A DNA stretch of 64,000 bases from Echinimonas agarilytica (GTDB taxonomy: Bacteria; Pseudomonadota; Gammaproteobacteria; Enterobacterales; Neiellaceae): assembly GCF_023703465.1 (NCBI RefSeq), contig NZ_JAMQGP010000011.1, forward strand, positions 55,780-119,779. Reading direction: 5' to 3'. This document shows positions 47,018 to 55,270 of the stretch, piece by piece. The first letter of the stretch is position 1. Each line of letters begins with the position of its first letter. A program made the translations under genes and the position numbers. Under the pieces are notes generated by a model that made no database searches, was not told where the DNA came from, and saw only the letters and a list, made by a program, of their open reading frames with translations.

Positions 47018-48259
47018 ATGGTATTCAAACGTATTTCAGTAATTGGGTTAGGCTACATTGGATTGCCAACCGCAGCAGTAATCGCCTCTCGTGGCATGGA
47101 AGTCATTGGCGTTGATGTATCAGAAAATGCAGTCAACACCATTAATCAAGGGAAGATCCATATTGTAGAGCCGGATTTGGACATGGTGGTTCAAGCCGCT
47201 GTAACCACTGGTAAACTGCGCGCGACGTTGACTCCAGAGCCAGCTGATGCGTTTATGATTGCTGTTCCAACTCCATTTAAAGGCAATAAAGAGCCAGATC
47301 TGACCTATATCGAAAAGGCGGCTCAAGCCATCGCTCCTGTGTTGGAAAAAGACAACTTGGTGATTTTGGAATCAACTTCACCTGTTGGCGCCACTGAAAA
47401 GTTATGTCAGTGGTTGCAAAAAGAACGCCCAGACTTGAGCTTCCCAACCGATAAAGGCGAACAAGCCGACATCCAAGTTGCCCACTGCCCAGAGCGTGTA
47501 TTGCCAGGCAAAGTGCTACAAGAATTAGTGAGTAATGATCGCATTATTGGCGGGATCACTACCCACTGTGCTGAACGCGCAATTGAATTATATAAAACAT
47601 TCGTACGCGGTGACTGCATCGTGACTAATGCGCGCACCGCAGAAATGGCGAAGCTGACCGAAAACTCTTCTCGGGACGTCAGCATTGCATTTGCCAATGA
47701 ACTCTCAATGATTTGTGATGAGCTTGATATCAACGTGTGGGAATTGATTCGTTTAGCGAACCGTCACCCACGAGTCAACATTCTCAACCCAGGCCCTGGC
47801 GTGGGCGGCCACTGTATAGCGGTGGACCCTTGGTTCATTGTTGATTCAAGCCCTAAAACGGCACGTATGATCCGCACAGCTCGTGAGATTAACGATCACA
47901 AACCGCACTATGTGATGCATCAAATCAAATCTGCAGCCGACGAATTTAAGCGCCCCGTGATTGCTTGCCTTGGCATCGCTTTCAAAGCAGATATTGATGA
48001 CTTGCGCGAAAGCCCAGCAAAAGCAATTGCAGAAGAACTCACTGCAAGTGGCGCTGGCGAAGTGCTGATTGTAGAGCCTAACATCACTGAGCTTCCTGCA
48101 AGCTTAGTCGATGCAGGCGCTCGTTTAGTGTCGCTTGATGAAGCCTTACAATCATGTAATGTTTTAGCCGTTTTGGTTGATCACCGTGAATTTAAGAAGC
48201 TTCAAGCTGCCGACACCAAGCAAGCGATGGTCATTGATACCCGAGGTATTTTTGGTTAA
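47018..48259 (+). CDS. wecC: UDP-N-acetyl-D-mannosamine dehydrogenase
   Basis: This enzyme makes UDP-ManNAcA by two successive NAD-dependent oxidations. The N-terminal Rossmann motif is VIGLGYIGLPTAAVIASRG. The catalytic Cys lies in GPGVGGHCIAVDPWFIV, and LTENSSRDVSIAFANELSMI and the C-terminal ACLGIAFKADIDDLRESPAK complete the UDP-sugar dehydrogenase fold. The 413-residue length fits WecC. The longer open frame from 46931 overlaps wecB and is unlikely. A TAATG overlap couples it to hydrolase 1. The uronic acid product is a plausible substrate for the amidotransferase at 9611. Confidence 0.95.
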   Translation: MVFKRISVIGLGYIGLPTAAVIASRGMEVIGVDVSENAVNTINQGKIHIVEPDLDMVVQAAVTTGKLRATLTPEPADAFMIAVPTPFKGNKEPDLTYIEKAAQAIAPVLEKDNLVILESTSPVGATEKLCQWLQKERPDLSFPTDKGEQADIQVAHCPERVLPGKVLQELVSNDRIIGGITTHCAERAIELYKTFVRGDCIVTNARTAEMAKLTENSSRDVSIAFANELSMICDELDINVWELIRLANRHPRVNILNPGPGVGGHCIAVDPWFIVDSSPKTARMIRTAREINDHKPHYVMHQIKSAADEFKRPVIACLGIAFKADIDDLRESPAKAIAEELTASGAGEVLIVEPNITELPASLVDAGARLVSLDEALQSCNVLAVLVDHREFKKLQAADTKQAMVIDTRGIFG

Positions 48260-49107
48260 TGGCAGTTACGGCGAAGGAAATCGCCGTATCTATACGGTGC
48301 GGCAAGGCTAACTTAGCAGGGATTCATCACGCCGTTGATAACCCTAGCTGCTCCGTTGTTTTTATTGCTGGGCAGCCTCAGACTAAAGTCGGTCCTCACC
48401 GGCTTTTTGTTCATATAGCCCGCCAACTTGCCGATATTGGTGTCTCTTCGATTCGATTCGATATTGCAGGCTGGGGTGATAGCACAGGCGAAGCAAAAGC
48501 ATATTCCAACATTGGCGATTCCATCCAAGCCATTCATCGTTGGCTAGTGGAGACTCACCCCAGCAAGATCCCTATTGTGTTTTTTGGGCTATGTGATGGT
48601 GCCACAGCGAGCATTTTCGCTATGAAAGACTTGCCAGTTGCTGGCGCAATTCTGTTGAACCCATATTTTAGGGATGAATCAGAACACGCCAAAGCCGTGT
48701 TGAATCAGCATTATTTACCTCAATTAGCCAACAAAGAGGCTCTGATGAGCCATTTGAAACACCCATGGCGACTCCCCGGTAAAATTTTAGGGTTGATACA
48801 ACAATGGTGCTCGTCCAAACGCGGCACCACTAACCCTCAAACCGTTCAAATATTGGAAGCCATGGCTCGCTTTTCGAACCCATGTTTACTGGGTTTTAGC
48901 GGCAACGACTTTACTGCGACACAAGCAAAAAACCAGCTTCAAAGCTGGCTCGATACTCAGCCCGAGAATGTGAGCGTGACAACTTTTGAAAACGCTGACC
49001 ATACATTCTCGAATACAATTTTTAAACAATCTTTAATTAAGTGCATAATAGACTTCTTAACGTCGAACGCGTTGTGCAAATTAGGAAATATTGAGGCAAG
49101 GTCATGA
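48259..49107 (+). CDS. Exosortase A-associated hydrolase 1 (alpha/beta fold)
   Basis: This 282-residue alpha/beta hydrolase has VVFIAGQPQTKVGPHRLFV, RFDIAGWGDSTGEAKAY and the nucleophile-elbow VFFGLCDGATASIFAM, with Cys in place of Ser. GILLNPYF-like AILLNPYFRDES follows. These are hallmarks of hydrolase 1 (TIGR03100-like). The Cys may act in thioester chemistry, perhaps on the ACP-bound group, which is an inference. It overlaps wecC (TAATG) and prsT (ATGA), so all three are coupled. Confidence 0.9.
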   Translation: MAVTAKEIAVSIRCGKANLAGIHHAVDNPSCSVVFIAGQPQTKVGPHRLFVHIARQLADIGVSSIRFDIAGWGDSTGEAKAYSNIGDSIQAIHRWLVETHPSKIPIVFFGLCDGATASIFAMKDLPVAGAILLNPYFRDESEHAKAVLNQHYLPQLANKEALMSHLKHPWRLPGKILGLIQQWCSSKRGTTNPQTVQILEAMARFSNPCLLGFSGNDFTATQAKNQLQSWLDTQPENVSVTTFENADHTFSNTIFKQSLIKCIIDFLTSNALCKLGNIEARS

Positions 49108-51872
49108 AAGGACTAATCAAACCCATCGCAGCAGCAGTACTCATTGGCCTTGCTGGCTGTGGTGCAGAAAAATCAACGGAAGAGTACTTGGCAAGCGCCA
49201 ACAGCTACCTTGCGTCAGACAACACCGCAGCAGCGGTCATCGAATTGAAAAATGCGGTAAAGCAATCACCGGAAAACGTAGAAGCGCGAACTATTTTGGG
49301 CGATATCTACTATGCCCAAGGTTCTTATCTCGCAGCGGAAAAAGAATACCGTAAAGCCTTAACTGACGAGGCAGACTCAAACGAACTAGCTCCCAAACTG
49401 GCGCTCACTTTTTACAAACTCGGTAAAAATAAAGAATTGGATAACCTTATCCAAGACACGCCTCGACTAGATACAGGCCCAAGTGCCACTCTTTCTGCGA
49501 TTCACGCATTAAGCTACTTTAACCGTGGCGATGTCGAAAAAGCAGAAGATGCGCTGTTAATCGCCGAGCAACAACAATCTGAGAACATTTATACCAAGCT
49601 TGGCCAAGCCGCTCTGCAGGCTTCAACATCTTCAAAAGAAGATCGTGAGCAACGCGTCGATATAGCAATTAATACTGTGAATGAAGTTTTGGCAGTGGAA
49701 CCAAGCAATGTTGAAGCAAACCTCATTGCTGGCCACCTCAAAATGGCGAAAGCCGATTTTGCAGGTGCACAAACATCATTTGAAACAGTGGTTGAACTTG
49801 TTCCAGAAGCGGTACAAAACCAGCTCTACTTGGCACAAAGTCTCATCAAACAAAATAAATTTGATGAAGCCGAACCCTATGTCGACAAGTTGTTGAAGTT
49901 GTCGCCTCAACACCCTCTCATCAACGAATTCAAAGCTCGTATTGCATACGCGCGCCAAGACTTTAGCGAAGCCAAAGCCGCATCAGAAATGGCGGTGCAG
50001 AATGGCAGTACCAACATGACGGCATTTGTTATTGCTGGTATTTCATCGATGAAAGACAACCAGTATGAGCAAGCTTATCGCTACTTGTCTCGCGTTCAAG
50101 GCAGCTTGCCAGACGACCACATGATCAATCGCTTGTATGCCTATCTTCAATTACAGTTGGGCTACGTTGATCAAGCCACCGAAACACTCGATCGTCTAAC
50201 AGACTTGCAAGACTCCGATGCCATGCTGTTCGCAACAGCAACGTCAGAGCTCACTAAAGCCGGTAAAGAGAAAAAAGCCCTCTCATACGCAGAGAAAGCG
50301 GCCTCATTGGATGAAACCGGTGCGAATACGGTGAAGTTGGGTATCTTGAAATTAGCCAATCAAGATTCGTCGGGTATTACAGAGCTCGAAAGTGCGCTGA
50401 ATACCAACCCTGACCTAATCGAAGCTCGCTTAGCTTTGGTATATAGCTTACTCAACCAAAACAAGCCCGATGAAGCTCGCAAAGCGGCCGATGATTTAAT
50501 CCAATTACATCCGGACGACTCTAGAGGTTACACACTCAAAGGCTTAGTCGAGAAGTTACAAGGAAATGGTGATCAAGCGATTGCCTTACTGGACCAGGCG
50601 CTCGAAATTTCTGCCAATGATCCGATTGCCTTACTGAGTAAATCTAACGTTTACATGGAGCAAGACAAAACCGAAGAAGCTTTTGCCATTGCAAAGCAAA
50701 ACATCCAGTACAACGCAGAACGCTCCTATGTTGTTCGCAACTTTATGGCTGCAGCGGGACAACTCGACCGTGGTGCCGAAGCTACCGAGTGGGTGAAGCA
50801 ACTCTATGATGCAGACTCCAACAACGCGAATCTACTATGGGCATACGGTGTTGGACTTGCAGCAAGCAACCAAAAAGAACAAGCCATCGAATTGTTAACA
50901 TCCGTTCCAGAAGAAAAACAAATTCCGCCAACACGTCAGTTACTAGGTGATTTGTATATTCAAACCAACCAGCTAATTAAAGCCGAAGATGTTTACAAAA
51001 CATGGGTGGAGCTCAACCCAGATAGTAAACAGGCACACCAACGCTTGATTGCATCAAATGAATTACAGCACGACTATTCTGACGCGCTACAAAATGCAAA
51101 AGCCGCAATTCGAGAATTTCCTGCTGACTCATCATTTCAGTTGATACTGGCAACCATGCTGTTTGAGAACGATCAAGTTCGTGCTTCTCGCCTTGCGATT
51201 GAAGACATGGATGATGAGACTGCACAGCACCCAGTTGCAGTGCGCTTACAAGCTCGTATTGCGCTTCATCAAAAAGATTTCGACAAGGGTATTGAGCTTT
51301 GGAGACAATATTACGAAATGCGTCCTACGGTTCGTAATTTGACGTCTCTGGCGGATGTTTATGAACTTACAGGCAACTCAGAAAAAGCCATTGAAGTGAT
51401 CGAAGCAGATATGGGGAACTTTACAAATACCACCCCATCTCACTTGAAGTTAGCCCATTTGTACATGGGGACTGATAGCGCAAAATCAGCACAACACTAT
51501 GAAGCGGTGTTAGCCGAAAACCCTGGTAACGTCATGGCACTGAATAACTTGGCTTGGCTGCACTTAGAGGAAGGTCAATTTGGCCCTGCCAAAGAATATT
51601 CTGAACGAGCTTATAAAGCGGCAGGGAAACACCCCGCAATTGCTGATACATATGGCTTTGCATTGCTTAAGACGGGCAACAGTGCAAAAGCATTGGAAGT
51701 TTTACAAACAGCATATGAAGCAGATAGCAGTAACCAAGAAATTGCCATCCACTATGCTGCGGCTCTAGTTGCTAACAGCCAAAAAACTCAAGCCAAGCAG
51801 GTTCTAAGCACCACGACTCCTCCTACAGAAGCACTGGAAACGCTTAAAGCGGAATTAATGAGCCAGCTATAA
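49104..51872 (+). CDS. prsT: PEP-CTERM system TPR-repeat lipoprotein PrsT
   Basis: This 922-residue lipoprotein has signal MKGLIKPIAAAVLIGLAGC, with Cys19. Roughly 20 or more tandem TPR helix pairs follow, for example YLASDNTAAAVIELKNAVKQ and ALNNLAWLHLEEGQFGPAKE. Length and first repeats match the PrsT family (TIGR02917-like), which is found only with XrtA/PEP-CTERM systems. It is thought to act as a scaffold or docking factor for sorting and polymer export. It is the last gene of the operon and ends at a strong bidirectional terminator. It overlaps hydrolase 1 by 4 bases (ATGA). Confidence 0.95.
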   Translation: MKGLIKPIAAAVLIGLAGCGAEKSTEEYLASANSYLASDNTAAAVIELKNAVKQSPENVEARTILGDIYYAQGSYLAAEKEYRKALTDEADSNELAPKLALTFYKLGKNKELDNLIQDTPRLDTGPSATLSAIHALSYFNRGDVEKAEDALLIAEQQQSENIYTKLGQAALQASTSSKEDREQRVDIAINTVNEVLAVEPSNVEANLIAGHLKMAKADFAGAQTSFETVVELVPEAVQNQLYLAQSLIKQNKFDEAEPYVDKLLKLSPQHPLINEFKARIAYARQDFSEAKAASEMAVQNGSTNMTAFVIAGISSMKDNQYEQAYRYLSRVQGSLPDDHMINRLYAYLQLQLGYVDQATETLDRLTDLQDSDAMLFATATSELTKAGKEKKALSYAEKAASLDETGANTVKLGILKLANQDSSGITELESALNTNPDLIEARLALVYSLLNQNKPDEARKAADDLIQLHPDDSRGYTLKGLVEKLQGNGDQAIALLDQALEISANDPIALLSKSNVYMEQDKTEEAFAIAKQNIQYNAERSYVVRNFMAAAGQLDRGAEATEWVKQLYDADSNNANLLWAYGVGLAASNQKEQAIELLTSVPEEKQIPPTRQLLGDLYIQTNQLIKAEDVYKTWVELNPDSKQAHQRLIASNELQHDYSDALQNAKAAIREFPADSSFQLILATMLFENDQVRASRLAIEDMDDETAQHPVAVRLQARIALHQKDFDKGIELWRQYYEMRPTVRNLTSLADVYELTGNSEKAIEVIEADMGNFTNTTPSHLKLAHLYMGTDSAKSAQHYEAVLAENPGNVMALNNLAWLHLEEGQFGPAKEYSERAYKAAGKHPAIADTYGFALLKTGNSAKALEVLQTAYEADSSNQEIAIHYAAALVANSQKTQAKQVLSTTTPPTEALETLKAELMSQL

Positions 51873-51891
51873 GCTGTGACACATTCTTAAG

Positions 51892-51930
51892 ACCACAAAA
51901 AAGCCGCTTTCCAAGCGGCTTTTTTGTGGT
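51892..51930. terminator. Strong bidirectional terminator (18-bp perfect arms)
   Basis: Perfect 18-base arms with a 3-base loop (51892-51909 and 51913-51930) contain AAAAAAGCCGCTT and AAGCGGCTTTTTT. This is ideal for both the prsT operon and the convergent acyltransferase gene. Confidence 0.95.
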
Positions 51931-51940
51931 CTTTGCATTT

Positions 51941-52819
51941 TTATTTAAATAAGCGTACCTGCCGAGCATCTACATCGTCCGAGTCCAGCTTGACACTAAG
52001 GCGCGCCTCCCGACCATCTTTTTCAATATGCTTATCGATCACGGCATACAACTTCTTAAACCCATCAGGCAAGGAACGATGCAGCATTTCAGCATTAATG
52101 TAATAAGGTGCACGCTTACCGTGATACTCGATGGCAGGCCCCAGTTGGCGAAATTTAACACCAATGAAAGCCATACTCCGTGCCAGACGAGGTTCCATCA
52201 TTACAAAAGCATGTTTATGTTCACTGTGAATCGCCAATGATCCAGCTGCCAGATATAAACCAATCGCTAAGAATGGAAAACAGCGCAACTCTTCAGCAGA
52301 GTAGCTTGTTTCGTTAATAGCACCGGTAGCTGCGCCCTTGAAGCGGTCGGTATTACGACGCCTAAATTGAGCAGGTACTGCCAATCGGGATATTTCACAG
52401 ATATCTTTACGCGCAAAGTCGCTTGGCTTTAAATCGGCCCCCTCAAAAGCATGAGCACAATACTTCTCAATCGGCAGCAACTCATCTTCTTCTTGCGGAG
52501 CAACCACCCGTACCGTTCCAGCATAATCTTTTGATGACCTGTGCTGCATCAAACAATAGCGGCTGTACTTGTCGAATTCATCCGATTCTTTAGCATCATC
52601 TCTAGGAGCCTCAAATTCGAGCTCCTCACAGTAAACTTGATGCCGAATACGGTATACAGCCGACACTGTATCTTTTCTATAAGCGACTTGGGGTAAGAGA
52701 AATTCTGAAAAGTGCTTTGCTATTCGGGTACCTTCACGATTAATCATAACTTTAATCGCAATGTTAACCAATGGTCCGATGATGGGCATGGCCGCGTACC
52801 GCTTGAGCTTTTTATTCAT
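51941..52819 (-). CDS. PEP-CTERM/exosortase system-associated acyltransferase (GNAT)
   Basis: This 292-residue protein is of the exosortase-type GNAT family (TIGR03694-like), related to long-chain N-acyl amino acid synthases. Key stretches are VYRIRHQVYCEELEFEAP, YAGTVRVVAPQEEDELLPIE and CEISRLAVPAQFRRRNTD, the last part being the acetyl-CoA/acyl-ACP binding region. A C-terminal PYYINAEMLHRSLPDG follows. It probably acylates a small amine with an acyl chain from ACP. It is a single-gene unit, divergent from the PEP-CTERM gene across 313 bases. Confidence 0.92.
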   Translation of the reverse strand: MNKKLKRYAAMPIIGPLVNIAIKVMINREGTRIAKHFSEFLLPQVAYRKDTVSAVYRIRHQVYCEELEFEAPRDDAKESDEFDKYSRYCLMQHRSSKDYAGTVRVVAPQEEDELLPIEKYCAHAFEGADLKPSDFARKDICEISRLAVPAQFRRRNTDRFKGAATGAINETSYSAEELRCFPFLAIGLYLAAGSLAIHSEHKHAFVMMEPRLARSMAFIGVKFRQLGPAIEYHGKRAPYYINAEMLHRSLPDGFKKLYAVIDKHIEKDGREARLSVKLDSDDVDARQVRLFK

Positions 52820-53033
52820 CTACCTGATGACTCCTACTTCCTTATGTTTCATATATTGTGGCATGTAATTGAGCTCATAAATGTTAAATACTTAATAACA
52901 TTGTTAATTAACTGTAGCACTCGCAGAATTCGATCACTATTCGATGTCAAAATATTTTACAAGTTTTATACGCAGCTCACGACCAAAAACCAGAAGAATA
53001 CAATTTACCCTTAATAAACAACACATTAAAAAC

Positions 53034-53051
53034 TTGGCACGCACAATGCTT
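53034..53051 (+). promoter_or_regulatory. Sigma-54 (RpoN) promoter of the PEP-CTERM gene
   Basis: TTGGCACGCACAATGCTT matches the -24/-12 consensus. GG lies at 53036-53037 and GC at 53048-53049, exactly 10 bases between. The predicted start is near 53060, giving a leader of about 73 bases before the ATG at 53133. PEP-CTERM systems are known to carry a PrsK/PrsR sensor and sigma-54 activator pair. Those genes are not in the window. Confidence 0.85.
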
Positions 53052-53082
53052 TAAGTTAACCGAGCATTAACAAATTTCTTGA

Positions 53083-53101
53083 AGAAGCAGTCACTGCTTC
53101 T
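53083..53101 (+). promoter_or_regulatory. Stable hairpin in the PEP-CTERM mRNA leader
   Basis: AGAAGCAG-TCA-CTGCTTCT is a perfect 8-base stem with a 3-base loop, 31 bases before the start codon. There is no T tract, so it is not a terminator. It probably protects the 5' end or affects ribosome access to GGAG at about 53121. Confidence 0.65.
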
Positions 53102-53132
53102 CGAACTGACTAAAAAGATAGTGGAGTAAATT

Positions 53133-53864
53133 ATGTTACGGAAAATAATGACAGCAGCATTCGCTTTAGCAGTAAGCGCTACAGCATCAGCAAGCGTGAT
53201 CAACATTGGTGGCGTTGAGTTTGAACCAAGCGGCAACAACATTTCATCAGGTCAAGTATTCCAAGAATTGAATCCAGATGGTTCTTTCACTACTTGGGGT
53301 TTGATTGACGAAACTGATTATAACTGTGTTGGTTGTGAACTAACTTTCGTTGCATCTGCTGCAGGCGGCGCTAACGTTGTTGGCACTAAAGTAGACGGCG
53401 GTAATGTTTCAAACGCATATGCTTCTTTCAGCCTGAAAGTTTACGTTGATTATGCAGAAAACTTCTCTGCAGGTGATTCTTCTAAATCAGAAGACGGCGA
53501 CCTTTGGTTGGAACTTGCTGGTCACTCAACTGACTTGACTGACTTAGGTTTTGCAGGCGTGATGGGTTCTTTCATCGGCGACTTGGCTACAATCAACGGT
53601 AACCCAATCTTCTTGTTGGGTCGCGGTATCTTAGACGTAGTTGGCGGCTTGGCTGCAAGCAACTTCGACACTGATACTCAGTTTGACGGTTCTGATCTTC
53701 AAACAACAGTTGCTTTCCCTAACAACAGCGTGACTGGTGGTGTAGTTGTTTCTGAAGGTACTGGTAGCTTCTCTGGCCAATCTATTCCAGAGCCAGCTTC
53801 TATCGCTTTGTTAGGTTTAGGTCTTTTAGGTTTTGCTGGCGCAGCTCGTCGTCGTAAAGCTTAA
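53133..53864 (+). CDS. PEP-CTERM sorting domain protein (probable XrtA substrate)
   Basis: This 243-residue secreted protein has a signal peptide at residues 1-20 (cleavage after ATASA). The beta-rich, Gly/Ser/Asp-rich mature part (about 21-215) has a CVGC motif (Cys65, Cys68). The C-terminal sorting tail is IPEPASIALLGLGLLGF, a helix and RRRK. PEP lies at residues 219-221. Codon use is strongly biased to GGT, GCT, TCT and AAC-type codons, pointing to high expression. I do not recognise the mature domain. It is the only PEP-CTERM tail seen in the window and is controlled by a sigma-54 promoter. Confidence 0.95.
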   Translation: MLRKIMTAAFALAVSATASASVINIGGVEFEPSGNNISSGQVFQELNPDGSFTTWGLIDETDYNCVGCELTFVASAAGGANVVGTKVDGGNVSNAYASFSLKVYVDYAENFSAGDSSKSEDGDLWLELAGHSTDLTDLGFAGVMGSFIGDLATINGNPIFLLGRGILDVVGGLAASNFDTDTQFDGSDLQTTVAFPNNSVTGGVVVSEGTGSFSGQSIPEPASIALLGLGLLGFAGAARRRKA

Positions 53865-53888
53865 TTCCTGACTCTACTTAGTCTCTCT

Positions 53889-53918
53889 GAAAAAGCCGCC
53901 TTTATGGCGGCTTTTTTG
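53889..53918 (+). terminator. Rho-independent terminator after the PEP-CTERM gene
   Basis: AAAAGCCGCC, a TTTAT loop and GGCGGCTTTTTT form a 10-base stem with a T6 tract 25 bases after the stop. Confidence 0.95.
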
Positions 53919-53995
53919 TGTCTAAAGCACGCGGCTAAGCTGCATTTCCTGAAAGGAACAACATCGAATTTATGCTATGTTGAGCAACAGCTTTC

Positions 53996-55201
53996 ATGGC
54001 AAACATCAAACAGTGGCAAACACCTTCAAGGAAGAGAGTTCTTAGCGTGGCAGGTTTTATCAAGAAGTACTTAGTCGTCACAGGCATTCTGATTAACATC
54101 TCACTATTGTGGGTTGTATTCGCTAAGCCTGATTTTTACTGGGGTCTACAAAAGTCCGTTGAAAAAAATCTACGTAAGACCGCTCCCCCAGTAGCCAATG
54201 TTATCTTTGGAGAAGTCATCCGCTATTCACTTAAGGATGATCTAAAACAACTTGGATTTGATCAATGGAGCCCAAAACCCGCGCTTCCAACATCGTCCAA
54301 CATCATTCGTTCCGATCAATTTAAGTCACTCCAAGCCGCTTCAAATGCATTATCAAGTGGCGATACTCTCCAGATCAGCCAAGGCACATATCAACAGGCA
54401 TTTATTGTCAAAGCAAATAACGTCACAATTGAGGGGCTCGGACATGTTGTTTTGGAATCAGCCATCGTTGATGGAAAAGGCGCAATTGTTTCCAAAGCTA
54501 ACAATCTCACTATCCGAAATATCGAATGCCGAAATATTAAAGCAAAAGCACAAAATGGCGCTTGTGTTCGGTTTCACGGTAAAAATTTATCGTTAGAGCA
54601 TGTTTACTTTCATAGTGGCCAACAAGGCCTTCTGACATCAAATAAAGCCGGTAAGATCATCATTGAAGACAGTTGGTTTATTAACCTTGGAAAGAGTGGA
54701 AGAGCACATGGTATTTACGTGGGTAGCGATACGGAGCTCTATATTTCTGACTCGGTATTTTTAGGTGCCAAAGATCAAGGCCATGAAATCAAGTCACGCG
54801 CATCACGTACTCTGATTCAACGAAGCATTATTGCATCGCTATCAGGGTTCGACAGTCGATTAATTGATATTCCAAATGGTGGCGAGTTGTTTATTTTGGA
54901 ATCGATACTTGAACAGGGCCCACGTTCAGTCAATGAAACGGCGATTGGTTACGGGCTAGAGGGTAAAAAATACTCATTAAACACAATCAAAATGCGTGAC
55001 AACATCATCATTCTAGAGCGCGATGGTAAGAACAACTTACTGCATTTAAAAAATCCTGATACCGCAGTTGTGGCTTCATCCAATCTTGTTATCTCAAGCC
55101 AAACAACAAACCTGCCAGGCCTTAATTTTGTCTTTGACTCAAGAGCAGAGGCTAAATTAGCGCCATACCCTCATCTACCTCCCCTTCCCAAGCACCCATA
55201 A
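53996..55201 (+). CDS. Membrane-anchored right-handed beta-helix protein
   Basis: This 401-residue protein has an N-terminal signal-anchor near residues 23-43 (KYLVVTGILINISLLWVVFA). A linker and a beta-helix from about 105 to 370 follow, with the usual pattern (FKSLQAASNALSSGDTLQIS, VKANNVTIEGLGHVVLE, SKANNLTIRNIECRN). Its plan mirrors the protein at 39849, but sequence identity looks low. A role in cutting, epimerising or binding the exported polysaccharide is plausible. A GTG at 54047 behind GGAAGAGAG is an alternative start just before the anchor. Confidence 0.75.
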   Translation: MANIKQWQTPSRKRVLSVAGFIKKYLVVTGILINISLLWVVFAKPDFYWGLQKSVEKNLRKTAPPVANVIFGEVIRYSLKDDLKQLGFDQWSPKPALPTSSNIIRSDQFKSLQAASNALSSGDTLQISQGTYQQAFIVKANNVTIEGLGHVVLESAIVDGKGAIVSKANNLTIRNIECRNIKAKAQNGACVRFHGKNLSLEHVYFHSGQQGLLTSNKAGKIIIEDSWFINLGKSGRAHGIYVGSDTELYISDSVFLGAKDQGHEIKSRASRTLIQRSIIASLSGFDSRLIDIPNGGELFILESILEQGPRSVNETAIGYGLEGKKYSLNTIKMRDNIIILERDGKNNLLHLKNPDTAVVASSNLVISSQTTNLPGLNFVFDSRAEAKLAPYPHLPPLPKHP

Positions 55202-55226
55202 AAAAGCCCCGCCGAAATGGCGAGGC
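55200..55226 (-). terminator. Rho-independent terminator after fba
   Basis: On the minus strand GCCTCGCC, an ATTTC loop and GGCGGGGC (one G-U pair) are followed by TTTTTTA. It serves fba and directly abuts the stop of the convergent beta-helix gene. Confidence 0.85.
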
Positions 55227-55270
55227 TCACTCAGTATTTTTAGAGGGCTATGTCAGCCCTACACATATGA

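Larger units (their letters stand above)
52820..53132. promoter_or_regulatory. Regulatory region of the acyltransferase and PEP-CTERM genes
   Basis: These 313 bases hold no gene. The distal part is very AT-rich. It contains the inverted repeat AATGTTA (52880-52886) / TAACATT (52896-52902) with a 9-base spacer. That repeat lies about 135-155 bases upstream of the sigma-54 promoter and is a candidate activator site. The proximal part holds the sigma-54 promoter and a leader hairpin. No good promoter for the leftward acyltransferase gene was recognised. Confidence 0.6.
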
